Assembly (NCBI GenBank): GCA_037957365.1
Contig: JARHVA010005358.1
Span: 214,501-278,500, forward strand
Reading direction: 5' to 3'
From: Torreya grandis
Taxonomy: Eukaryota > Streptophyta > Pinopsida > Cupressales > Taxaceae
Length of the DNA: 64,000 nucleotides
The notes beneath the pieces are model-generated. The model worked only from the letters and a program-made list of their open reading frames with translations, was not told the DNA's origin and made no database searches. The position numbers were made by a program, and so were the translations under genes. This document shows, in pieces, positions 49,038 to 59,784 of this stretch (positions within the stretch are counted from its first letter, which is position 1; each line of letters starts with the position of its first letter).

Positions 49038-49694
49038 GAAACAACATATTTGTTACTATGTCATCATTGATTTTACCATGTTCTTAATTTACCTCAATAT
49101 TGTAATCATGCCCATATTTTTCAATGTGATTAATGGAGGTACTAGGACAAAACAAGATCCTACTAGATTGACAACATTTTGAACATATGCCACCAATTAT
49201 TGATTTTCCTCAATATATCCTTATTGCTTGATATTTTCACTTCTACATGCACTGAGAGATCACATTAAATGATTCTCGTGCATTCATTTTGTCTCCCTCC
49301 ATTGTATGTCTTCCTAATATCACTGTATAAATTTGATAATCTTCAATTGACAAGTCTAATTTATTTTTTATCGGTAATGCGTGTCATAATCTCTACAAAT
49401 CTTATTCATTATTTGTTCATGGTGACTTTATAAATCACTTTGGGCTTATTCACAGGAGGAAGAGTTGACATAGATGTGATTAATTAAAATTTGATAGTGA
49501 TTAGTTTGAGAATTCATTTTCTTTTCTTGATGAATTCATAGAACCATGTCTATGTGTAAGTGATAGGAAGATCACTCTGGATTGTTGAATGAACTTTTGT
49601 TTGTGTTTGAACTAGAGGATTTGATTGAACTACAACCAATACAAGTTGACAAGGGTCTACTTTTTTTTAGATTCTAAGAGAATATGAGGATATG
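49038..49694. other. Unassigned spacer
   Basis: AT-rich, no reading frame of interest. It may be part of the host sequence into which G1 inserted. Confidence 0.35.
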
Positions 49695-51085
49695 TGATTC
49701 GCAAACTCCACTGATAAACTCAAAGTGAAGTTTTAAATGTATGGATTCTGAATTTCTCAAAATAAACAAATTCTCAAAAATACTCAAAAGAACTTGCAAA
49801 TTGTTTCGAAAAGTATTCTCAGTTATCGAATTGGACTAGAATAGTCAAAAAGACTGATATCTTCCATTAACTAATAAAACTGGATTTTGTTTAAAAATTA
49901 AATGTCATAAATTATCAAAAATTTAATCTTTGCATGATTTCATAATTAAAAATTAGGAAACTGAAATAAAACTTGCAAGCAAATGACAAATTACCATCTG
50001 ACATTGATAACGGAGTTCGACATATTTTGCCTACATCTCCGAGTCCGCCTATTAGTGAGGACCATTTCTATTAAATTTTCACAACAAACGGCTTACAAAT
50101 TCTTAAAATGTTGCATAACTTCCCTCAGGCTTGATCTCTATCCAAGAATTCCACCTTCGCTAATAAACTCAAGCTCAGTCACACAGAATCCTTCCTCAGT
50201 CTTCAACCCCTTTCGAATGTGCTTTGATCCCTTCACTTCAACTATTGGTTTCTCTAAAATAAAAATAATAACATTCTCTTTCAATTAAAAAAATAACTAA
50301 AAGGCTTACCCTATGTATATAGGTCATAAATGGGATTAATATCTGCTTCCTAAAGCCATCTCCAAGCTTAAAACAAACTCTCGGCCTGTTAAAATACAAA
50401 TACACAGCCCAAAACCTAATTAAAACAAATACAAATTCATGTCTTTATAATTAGTTTGAAGCTTGTGGCGTAGTGGCTAAGTCTCCTACTTTTTTGACAC
50501 AAGGTGAGGGGTTCAAAACTGGCCACCCACCTTTCTAGGTACCTAGGAAAGTGGGCAAGGGTGGCCTTCCTCTTTTGGCACGCTTTGACTAAGGGATTAG
50601 TCCCACATTTGTTGGGAGAGTTTGTTTTGCATGATTTAAATAGTAAAGTTGTTGAAGTTTTTAAATGCCTAGCATTTGGGCACCAAATTTTGCAACCACC
50701 CAAGCTTGGTCAAATGCCTAGGATTTGGGATGCATGTTTAGTAGAGTGTTTGGTGGGTGGCATGGAGGTTTGGCACCTTTAACCCTTTGAAAATGTCAAA
50801 TACCATGTGAAAAAATAAAACACTTAACAATTTTTTTTGCCCCACTATTTATTTGCCATGTGTCAAATGGAGATTGGTCCACTTGGCATTCCTCAACTGT
50901 GCCATGTCACTTTTGACACCCTGGTTGCATGATTTCTTCAACTGGCTATATCTTGAGCATTTGGGCTCCATTTTTCAAACCGTGAAAAGTGATAGAAAAT
51001 TTTTGATGAGCTCTATGCTGTGCTATCATTTTTATCAGAATATGGAAAATTTTCTTTTCACAAATGGAGAGACCCACCTAGATCA
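49695..51085 (-). repeat. G1 3' LTR (1391 bp)
   Basis: Begins TGATTCGCAAACTCC and ends CACCTAGATCA. Its inner (right) edge meets the polypurine tract. It shares the U5-side end with the G2 LTR in reverse orientation (actgataaactcaaagtg), but the middle differs, so G1 and G2 are subfamilies. Confidence 0.85.
50461..50531 (+). promoter_or_regulatory. tRNA-like Pol III module in the G1 3' LTR (antisense)
   Basis: A-box-like TGGCGTAGTGG at 50466-50476, and the B-box-like GGTTCAAAACT at 50510-50520, 33 nt further on. Spacing and consensus fit an internal tRNA/SINE promoter. It does not fold as a complete tRNA by eye. Confidence 0.6.
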
Positions 51086-51101
51086 AACCTCCCCACTAAG
51101 T
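51086..51101 (-). promoter_or_regulatory. G1 polypurine tract
   Basis: The minus strand reads ACTTAGTGGGGAGGTT directly before the LTR start TGATCTAGG. G2 has the related ATTGGGGAGGTG at the same place. Confidence 0.7.
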
Positions 51102-52004
51102 GCTTTTGGACCCCAAAAGCCTGGTCTCCATTAAAAATGATTTTGCAAAAATATCACTACAACATATCATAGTAACGGTTCAAAATTCAAATTGAATCCT
51201 TGAAATGTCAGTGAAAAAAAAATCTACCCATTGCCACATTGTGGATAGAAACACACTGCTTGCTCAAATGTCACATCTCAAAAATGGTACATCTGCCAAT
51301 CACTGCAAATTGTTCACCAAGTGCAACTACAAACCAATTTGTTAGTGTAATAATTTTACATGCTATTTGTAACCACAATTGATTGTTACAATAAAATGCC
51401 TAAAAATGAATAATGGTCTTAGAGAATGTGCAAATATCATGCATGTCTACAAATAGTTTGTATAATTAGTACAATTACAAATGGTGCCCATAAAGGGTCT
51501 TATAAGCCTCTATTTGCACAATATATAAAAGAAGACTGCAATGCAAAATAGACATACTGCTCATGTCCATATAAATTGCATATACTATTTTCAAGGTTTA
51601 AAAATGGAAGTTTCAAAATCCCAAACATGAGAAAATATTCCAAGTATGTTTAACATGTCCCCTGGTTGTTCTCTACGGGCCACTCCAATAAACCATATCA
51701 ACACTCAAAGCATGGTGAATGTCCTTTATGCATACAACATAGATTCCAAAATTGCTTTGTAACATGAATGCATCCACTAATCATGACAACATGAATGTCA
51801 AAAATTGTTTACCAACCCTCTTAATCAAATTTTTCCTGATTAGTTGGTGAGATTTATTTAGTGGATTTAGTAACATTTGCATGAGTTGATTTAACTTCAT
51901 TAATTACCTCATTGATAGGTTTATAGACCATCTTAATCTTACCATTTCTAGGATGGTGTGATGGTTGAAGTCTCCAACACTTTTCAACCTGATGTCGACT
52001 TTTG
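51102..52004 (-). other. G1 internal region downstream of the gag-like frame
   Basis: On the minus strand, the frame that follows 52005 after a one-base shift in an A run continues with a second knuckle CTHYNKSRHQVEKC (about 51970-52012, second Cys changed to Tyr) and KMVYKPINEV, matching G2. Beyond about 51850 no coding sequence or pol motif is recognisable for about 750 bp up to the polypurine tract. Confidence 0.55.
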
Positions 52005-52823
52005 TTATAATGAGTACAAAACCTTTTTGTCCACTCTATTGGAAAACATATTCTTATTGCTACTCTCAGAACTCGGTCTAGGAGAATAGTCTTTAAAAAT
52101 CTTTCCTAACAAAGATTTACGTTTCCAACATTTGGCTACACAATGATTAGACAATCCACAAAAATTGCATGGATAAACATGCCACAAATTTTGTGTACCA
52201 TAATCAAAAGGAACATTGGAATATTTATGTTGTCTGGTAGAATTAGAATCAACATAATTGCAAGTGTGGAAAAAATAATGTGTTTTACCTTCCATCTAAG
52301 AGGATTTACAATTCTCCATAACACATCTTGCTTCTACTTTCTCAGATCATTCACTTGTTTCATTTTGAATACCAGATCTATATCCTAACCCTGCATGATT
52401 AGGCTTATTCTCTTCCTGAATGGGATTAGTATCACCTTGGCCATCTTTTCCTTGGCCTTTTCCATTAAATCCCATTTTAAAAAGTAATTTTGAACCTATT
52501 CCTTTTGTATATTGTTCAAAATTACCAAAATCATTGTTACTAGATTCTTCATGGGAAGGAAAATCAATTGATGACTTACATGCACTTACAATGTTTTCAT
52601 CTGTCATAGTGCTTGCATCTACAGTGGAAGGTAAATCCTTCACTTGTCCACCATTCTGTAGTTTTTTCATGAGCTCATCCTTGGCTCATAACTCTATTTT
52701 CAATTGGGCAATCTCCTCATCCAAGGAGTATAATCTTGCTCTCATAAAAGAATTCTCTTCCTAGATTTGTTGGTTATATGCTTCAAGCTCATCAAGCTTG
52801 GCTCTATTTGATAACTTGCCCAT
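52005..52823 (-). pseudogene. G1 gag-like protein: coiled coil, G-patch, CCHC knuckles
   Basis: One continuous minus-strand frame from the ATG at 52823 holds four stop codons (codons 21, 46, 159 and 176). N-terminus MGKLS, then a heptad-rich segment with repeated Glu/Leu (about codons 10-55). The G-patch starts at Gly108 ([19 protein letters not shown], ending GLGY near 147). A perfect CX2CX4HX4C knuckle, CNFCGLSNHCVAKC, has Cys219, Cys222, His227 and Cys232. The frame ends at 52005 through a one-base shift, after which the second, damaged knuckle is read. G-patch domains are glycine-rich RNA-binding or helicase-activating modules, and CCHC knuckles bind RNA, so an RNA-packaging role is inferred. 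Now non-functional. Confidence 0.8.
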
Positions 52824-52907
52824 TGCACCTATCAAATCACAAAAATTGAAAAAAATGCCAAAATAGAAGCAAAAACAACAACCAACTGTTAAATCCCTAT
52901 TGATCAA

Positions 52908-52921
52908 CTACTCTGATACCA
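52908..52921 (-). promoter_or_regulatory. G1 primer-binding site
   Basis: The minus strand reads TGGTATCAGAGTAG, close to the complement of the plant initiator-Met tRNA 3' end, three bases inside the 5' LTR. The same three-base spacing occurs in G2. Confidence 0.75.
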
Positions 52922-52924
52922 ACT

Positions 52925-54308
52925 TGATCCATAAACTCCACTGATAAACTCAAAGTGATGTTTTAAACGTATGAATTCTGAATTTCTCAAAATAAACAAA
53001 TTCTTGAAAATACTCAAAAGAACTTGCAAATTGTTTGGAAAAGTATTCTCGGTTATCAAACTAGATTAGAATTGTCAAAAAGACTGATATCTTCCATTCA
53101 CCAATAAAACTAGATTTTTAAAAAAAAATTAAATGTCGGAAATTGTCAAATATTTAATCTTTGCATGATTTCAAAATTAAAAATCATGAAACTAAATTAA
53201 AACATGCAAGCAAATGACAAATTACCATCTGACATTGATAATGGAGTTTGGCATATTTTGCCTACATCTCCGGGTCTGCCCAATAGTGAGGACCATTTCT
53301 ATTTAATTTGTGCAACAAATAGCTTACAAATTCTTGAAATGATGCACAACTTCCCTTAGGCTTGATCTCTATCAAAGAATTCCACCTTCACTGATAAACT
53401 CAAGCTCGGTCACATGGAATCCTTCCTCAGTCTTCAACCCCTTCTGAATGTGCTTTGATTCCTTCACTTCAACTATTGGTTTCTCCAAAATAAAAATAAT
53501 AACATTTTATTTCAATTAAAAAAATAACTAAAAGGCTTACCCTATGTATAAAGGTCAGAAATGGGATTAATATCCACTTGCTAAAGCCATCTCCAAGCTT
53601 AAAACAAACTCTCAGCCTTATAAAATACAAATACACAGTCTAGAACCTGATTAAAATGAATACAAATTCATGTCTTTATAATCAGTTTGAAGCATGTGGT
53701 GTAGTGGCTAAGTCTCCTACCTTTTTACCACAAGGTGAGGGTTTCAAAAATAGCCACCCACCTTTCTAGGTGCCTAGGGAAGTGGGTAAGGGTGGCCTTC
53801 CTCTTTTGGCACACTTTGACTAAGGGATTAGTCCCACATTTGCTGGGAGAGTTTGTTTTGCATGATTTAAATAGTAAAGTTGTTGAAGTTTTCAAATGCC
53901 TAGCATTTGGGAAACAACTTTGGCTGCCACCCAAGCTTGGTCAAACACCTAGGATTTGGGATGCATGTTTAGTGGAGTGTTTGGTGGGTGGCATGGAGGT
54001 TTGGCGCCTTTAACCATTTGAAAATGTCAAATACCATGTGCAAAAATAAAAAACTTAAAATTTTTTTTCCCCCTATTTATTTGCCATGTGTCAAATGGAG
54101 ATTGGTCCACTTGGCATTCCTCAACTATGCCACGTCACTTTTGACACCCTGGTCGCATGATTTCTTCAACTGGCTATATCTTGAGCATTCAGGCTCCATT
54201 TTTCGAACCGCAAAAAGTTCTAGAAAGATCTCAATGAGCTCTATGTTGTGCTATCATTTTTATAAAAATATGGAAACCTTTTTTTTCACAAATGGAGAGA
54301 TCCACCTG
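52925..54308 (-). repeat. G1 5' LTR (about 1384 bp)
   Basis: Starts TGATCCATAAACTCC and aligns with 49695-51085 to TCCACCTGG, after which similarity stops, so the last few bases of the LTR are lost. An antisense tRNA-like module lies at 53692-53761. Confidence 0.8.
53692..53761 (+). promoter_or_regulatory. tRNA-like Pol III module in the G1 5' LTR (antisense)
   Basis: A-box-like TGGTGTAGTGG at 53697-53707 is preserved. The B-box equivalent has decayed to GTTTCAAAAAT at about 53741-53751. Confidence 0.5.
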
Positions 54309-56333
54309 GAATTATTTTTTTCTCAAATTCCATGTATACTAGAGTAGTATTGGTAATCAGTCAGTGAGACTGAGGGCTAGTATGAATAAATGGATGATAA
54401 ATAGATTATGAGGTTTTTAGAATGTTCGCTATTTCTCATTTGTCGTCCATGTTTATTTGAATATTATTAAAATTTTCAACAACTTATGGAGTGATTTCCT
54501 TGATTAACATATTTGTATTATCAATTGTCTATATGTTAATAACTACTAGTGAAGGTTATTTTGCATCGATGTTGATGACCTTGTACAATTAGGGATGTTA
54601 TATTTTAGAACTTTCTTGGATGATTCATGACTTCAAGTTTGATTATTTTATACCATAGAGCATTCATGTATCCTTATTTATAGCCAAGAGAGACTAAGTT
54701 ATTTTATCTTTTAAGTTTTATTTTGCACTGATATTGCTTCCCTTTTAGACTAATCAATGATAGAAAAATACTTTGAGTAATTATCATTTTAGGAATGATC
54801 GATCAAGTTTTTATTGTAAATGACTCCTCTAGGTATAATTTTAAAATTAAAAGCATTTTTTCACCTTAGAATAATTCTAGAATGATATTTGAGATGCACA
54901 TCACTATCATACTTAGAATAAACTCAATAGTCCATAATTTGTGATTGATGCTTGATTTTTCTCCCATAATGCCTTTAATGAATCCACTGATGTCAAATTC
55001 CCATCTTCTGATGAATGGGTGATGGGTTATCATAACCATCTTGGTGTCCATTAATTTAACTTTGTAATATGAAGGATATTTATATTTCCTAATTGTAAGT
55101 GGAAAATGAACACCACTCTTATGAGTTTATCCCAATAACTAGCTTACTAATTCCAACTACTAACATAACTTTGTTAGATCCCATTTATTACTTAAGTACT
55201 CTAGTAATTTATGTGTAACACCATTGAAACTAAAAAAATTGAAGTAGGATAAGGTAGGGAATTGGATAAACCAACTAACCCATTTGGTAATTATATCCAG
55301 TACATGTACTGAGAATATCTTAGTGGGATCATTTTTGAGCATATTGATCATGTGAAATAATAAGATGTCATTGACTTGCCTATAAATTTTTATACGAGCC
55401 TTGACCTTTAGCTAAGGATATAAGTGATATTATTCATTTAGTCATGGAGCCATGACCCCATTAGTCTCTAGTCCTATAAAGAGTTTTATTCTAACTACAT
55501 TATATACCATATACAAGGTCACGTATAAATGACTTATCTTTCTCACATTAAGGAAACATTTGTGCATAACATCGTTTATTATCTCAACCAATCAATGAAT
55601 TATTTATTATGATTCATAACACATAGGAACCTATACATCCATGATTGTAGGTAATGTGCTAATGGGAATTCAAACACTCAACTAAGGAAAGTGTTGATGT
55701 CAATGACTTGTTGGCAAAAATCACTTCTTAACAATTCTTTTGAAAATATCTTGGCATTGGCTTATTTGATGACCGTCCAATGTTGATTCATAAATTTAGA
55801 TCATTTGAGTAGATTTTCATCACATATTTTCTTAGAAGAATCTTTGTTGATCTCAAAGTGTTCTTCATAGTATAGGATTCCGAATATGTCTTCAATGTAT
55901 TCAAGACGTATCAAGATAGTTAGGACTTTGTTAGGATTAAACACTCCTCACTTTTTATGATTATAGTGTTTTGCACATGCAATCACAAGTTATGGGAACT
56001 ACGTTACAATTACAATAAGTAATACCATAGATTGATTCAATTCAAAGTCATATATTCTCCTTTTGAATATAGTTTCCCCCTCATATCTAATTATGTCACA
56101 TAATTGTTGTATATTAATATTTTCAAGGTTAGTGTTTATGATGTGCTCATATTTTGACTCCAACACGAAACCTAGTGTGATGCATTGAAACTAATATTTT
56201 AATATTATTCATGCTGATGTAGACATTACAAAAGAGTGAAATAAATATAAATAAATACAAACTATAAGTTTTTCAATGAAGGTTGAGTTGACAAAGAGGG
56301 AAAATAAGGTGTTAGGTCAAAGTTTTTAGGCCC
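54309..56333. other. Unassigned tract between G1 and G2
   Basis: AT-rich. The only frame with protein-like composition is 55160-55351 (minus, 63 codons; Trp- and Phe-containing, KWVSWFIQFPTLSYFNFF). It extends upstream in frame past 55351 as a plausible old coding segment, but I cannot name the family. It may be retroelement debris. Confidence 0.35.
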
Positions 56334-57898
56334 TGATCAGATTTCATGAGTCTATAGATTTGAAATCACAAGTCCATAGAAATCCCACATGAAGAGGGAT
56401 TATTGTTTGGTAATATCATGCCCTAGCCACATGGGAGAAACCAGACACTTTACCGAGCCACATAGTTCGTGATCCATCTACCACGTCCCAAAAATGTGAG
56501 AATAGACATTCCAAGTCAAAGCTCAAAATTTCATTCTAGAAAAAGTTTTCAAATCATGATGAAACCAATTTCACAGTCTAGAGCTCGTTGAGAGATTTTT
56601 GACACATTTTTTGGAACGTAAATATGAGTTTAGGAGCTCTTGTTATGGCCTTTTGAAGATTTGTCAAAAAATGTCACTTGCGACATTTTGCACATGTTTT
56701 GAGGTGGTTTTGACATTTGGACCTATCGGAGGTTGAAACTTAGAAAATACTAAGGTTAGAAAAAAATGGTATGGTGACATGCCACATCATCAACATGCCA
56801 TGTGGTAGCATGAGATAAACTCGTTAATCAAGGTGGCAAATTTGGAGGAAAGACCAAGTCCAACAACGCATGTTTGGCACATCTACCAATGTGTATGAGG
56901 AGCTAGGCATCTTGAGCCCACCAAAGAGGGTGTTGATAGGTTCAAGGAGGCTACCAACCTATTTTAAGCCTTAGACTTATTCCAAAGCATTGCATGTAGG
57001 ACAAAAGACATGATTAATCATGCCAAACAAGGGGAGAAGATTTCAAATGCATGCCAAAGCACCTAGAAAGGTGGGAGGTAGTTTTAAACCCCTGACCTGC
57101 CACTCAAAATTGATTAGCCTTGATCTCTTGTGTTGTAGGGGTTGAAGTGTTATTAAAGGCATGGATTTCTACTTGAATTAATCAATTTCTGGACTGTGTT
57201 TTTTATTTTTAAGAGGTTGAGACTTGTAAAAGCTTTGGAAAAGCTCATGTAATGGATTTTTATCCATTTTCTAGCCATAATACATAGTATTAATACTCTT
57301 TTTATCCAATTTGCATATTGGAGGAGTATATTTCAACCCATAGAGGAAATTTTAAGGACTTTTGAAGCAATTTTGTAGGTGTGAAGAATCACAAAATTTG
57401 AAGGTGCCAGACTTGATTTCAGTCATGGTGAAGGTGAATTTTTGCATTGAGATATCATCATGCAGAAAAGTTGTTTATTATTTATAGGTGTTTGAAGTGC
57501 CCTTAATGGAAATGGTCCAGTCCTTTGGAGAACCTGGAGATGTAGGCATCGATTATTGAGCCAAACTCCATTATCATGTTTCATGTTTTGGTAAATTATC
57601 ATTTTGATGCATGATTTTATTTCAGTTTGTTGATTTGATTTTAATTAGTAAATGAACTCATGCAAGTAATTTACATTTAGACAATTATAGCACAATGTTA
57701 TTAAAAAAAACAAGTTTAATTTGTAGATGGAAGTAACAAGTCTTCTAACAATTCCTTTCCATCTCAACATCTGAGAACATTTTATGCCAAATATTTTACA
57801 AGTTCTTTTGAGTGTTTTGAGAATTTGTTAAGTTTGAGAAAATTCAGTATTCATACTTAAAACTTCACTTTGAGTTTATCAGTGTAGTTTACAGATCA
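56334..57898 (+). repeat. G2 5' LTR (1565 bp)
   Basis: TG...CA termini and full-length alignment with 59785-61356. The U5 end (actttgagtttatcagtg) is shared with G1 and with the solo LTR in reverse orientation. Confidence 0.87.
57076..57135 (-). promoter_or_regulatory. tRNA-like Pol III module in the G2 5' LTR (antisense)
   Basis: The minus strand reads an A-box-like AGAGATCAAGGCTAATC (57112-57128) followed by a B-box-like GGTTTAAAACT (57080-57090). Confidence 0.5.
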
Positions 57899-57901
57899 AG
57901 T

Positions 57902-57915
57902 TGGAATCAGAGCGG
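57902..57915 (+). promoter_or_regulatory. G2 primer-binding site
   Basis: TGGAATCAGAGCGG, three bases after the LTR end. It differs at a few positions from the TGGTATCAGAGC pattern of initiator-Met tRNA priming. Confidence 0.7.
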
Positions 57916-58037
57916 TTAGATTGGAGAGTTTGCTTCTAGTTGTGTATTGACAGTTGCTTCCAGAATAGTTGGATTATTAGTTTGCAGATTGAATATATTG
58001 CAGTGTGTAGTGTGCAATCAAGTGTTTGTAGGAAACC

Positions 58038-59075
58038 ATGGGAAAGTTGTCACAGATTGAGGCCATCAAAGATGAAAATGCAATCTTGTGATGCCAAAAA
58101 TTTGCACTTGAATTGCAAGTGGTAAAGCTAAAATCAGAGCTTGAATCCAAGGATGAACTCTTGATTAGACTGTAATGTGGTGAGTGTGAAAAGGTAGAGC
58201 CTTCAACTCTAGATGCAGAGACTATGACTGAGTGTAGTGTAAGTTTTTCACCATAGGAATCTTCATCTTCTTCTACCATTTCAAATTCAGATTCTAGTAA
58301 TATTGTTTTTGGTGATTTTGAAAGATACACTAAGGGCATAGGATCTAAATTGTTGTTTAAAATGGGTTATAATGGAGGAGGACTTGGTAGAGATAGCCAA
58401 AGTATAACTAACCCAATTCAGGTTGAGCATAGACCTCTTCATGTAGGTTTGGGTTATACTAGTGTGCAGGTGGATGATGGAGAAGTTTCTTTCATGGCTA
58501 AAGGAAGACGAGCTTCCAATAGCAAAGGTTCTAGGCCACTAGTTCAAAGGTGTAAAGGTAAAAGAGGTATTGAGATTCCACCTCCTAGTTCCTACACTAG
58601 AGTTATCGCTAAATCTTTTGATCCACTTTTTATGTTTAAGAAATTTGGATTTAACATTTAGAAGATAATGCAATCATTTCCTTGCACTTTTTGTGGGATG
58701 CATAACCATAGTGTTGCATTTTGTTGGAAGAAACATGATTTGTTTAAGCAAATTGCAGGTGTTAAGAACCATTCTCGTCATGGTAAAGTGAGAAGAGGTA
58801 AAAGGGAGATCTCACCTAAGAAGGTTGTTTGCACTCATTGCCCTATTAGTGGACATAAGATTAATAGATGTTTTAAGCTTCATTCATCTTCACATTCAAG
58901 TAATGTTAGAACTAAGATGATTTATCAACCTATTAATAGAGTCAATGAAGTTAAATCAATCCATAATGATGTTAAGGAATCCACTAAGACAATCAATTTC
59001 ACTAGGAAGAAAGAAATGGTTAAGTGGATTATCACTACATTCATTTTGCAAAGCATGGTTAAGGAATTCATCTAA
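58038..59075 (+). pseudogene. G2 gag-like protein: coiled coil, G-patch, two CCHC knuckles
   Basis: A single reading frame of 345 codons from the ATG at 58038 to the stop at 59073 has no frameshift but four internal stops (codons 18, 46, 73 and 208). Order: MGKLS plus a Leu/Glu/Lys-rich coiled-coil-like segment (to about 45), a Ser-rich acidic linker, a G-patch from Gly100 ([19 protein letters not shown], ending VGLGY), a basic linker, then two perfect CX2CX4HX4C knuckles: CTFCGMHNHSVAFC (Cys216, 219, His224, Cys229) and CTHCPISGHKINRC (Cys265, 268, His273, Cys278). The C-terminal tail contains KMIYQPINRV, shared with G1. No protease or pol follows. The protein is inferred to be a gag replacement that packages RNA, with enzymes supplied by another element. 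Confidence 0.85.
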
Positions 59076-59770
59076 GGGAATGAACAAGCTTTGATAGATT
59101 TAGATTAGAGTTTGTGGGAACACTTCAAGCCAGGTTTACCATATGATTTTTTTCAATTCTCACTTTTTGATAACTCTAAGATTTTGATCTCCTATTTATG
59201 CTTTATGAGTTGTCTAGAGGACTTGAACTGATTTGATTAGTTGGAGATAATAGCAAAATACATGTTGTAGGTTGAGTTAATTCCTTGAAACACTTATTTG
59301 ACTGATATTTTGAATGTATCTATTTTGGCACATGGATGTATAGATACATTGTTAAGACCCTATGGGCATGTTTAAATGTTAGGCACCATACACTTTTGGT
59401 TGTTTGCATTTGCTTAGCATATAAGTCCCATTATAGGGCATTGTATTGCAACATGTCTACAACATTTATTGTATGTTGTTAGCATTATAAACTTATCTTT
59501 CAGTTACATTGGGAGTTGTTTTAATTTTTGTCAATTCACCGCTTTACAGGATGTGACATTTTGGTAGACAGTTTTGGTATGTTGTAATCACTTTGGCAGT
59601 TGCAGATTCACTTACTCATGCCTTTGGATTAGGAATTTTTGCAGTTTGAATGTGAATCAATTTAATGTAATTGTTTATACCTCTTGCTATGATTAAGTTC
59701 TATTTTCATGGATGTAGTAGACCAGTTTGTAGTTTTAGGGGATATTCGACTTTTGGAGACCAAAAGCCCT
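59076..59770 (+). other. G2 internal non-coding region up to the polypurine tract
   Basis: About 700 bp with no recognisable protease, integrase, RT or RNase H motif in any frame. G1 has a non-coding region of similar length at the equivalent place, with little visible similarity. Confidence 0.6.
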
Positions 59771-59784
59771 CCATTGGGGAGGTG
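59771..59784 (+). promoter_or_regulatory. G2 polypurine tract
   Basis: CCATTGGGGAGGTG directly precedes the 3' LTR start TGATCAG. G1 has GTGGGGAGGTT in the same position. Confidence 0.7.

Larger units (their letters stand above)
49695..54308 (-). mobile_element. G1: non-autonomous LTR retrotransposon encoding a G-patch/CCHC protein
   Basis: LTRs at 49695-51085 and 52925-54308 align throughout. A primer-binding site (TGGTATCAGAGTAG on the minus strand, complement of 52908-52921) lies 3 nt from the 5' LTR. A polypurine tract (ACTTAGTGGGGAGGTT, complement of 51086-51101) abuts the 3' LTR. The 1.84-kb internal region carries only a gag-like frame and no protease, integrase, RT or RNase H. The outer end of the right LTR is slightly eroded and no target duplication is visible. 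Same family as G2 and the solo LTR at 41305. Confidence 0.85.

Noticed and set aside
48034..49042. Target duplication around the TRIM-like element
   Set aside because: CTTTA and GAAAC do not match.
50461..50531. A complete functional tRNA gene
   Set aside because: A and B boxes are present, but I could not fold acceptor and anticodon stems; treated as a tRNA-like module only.
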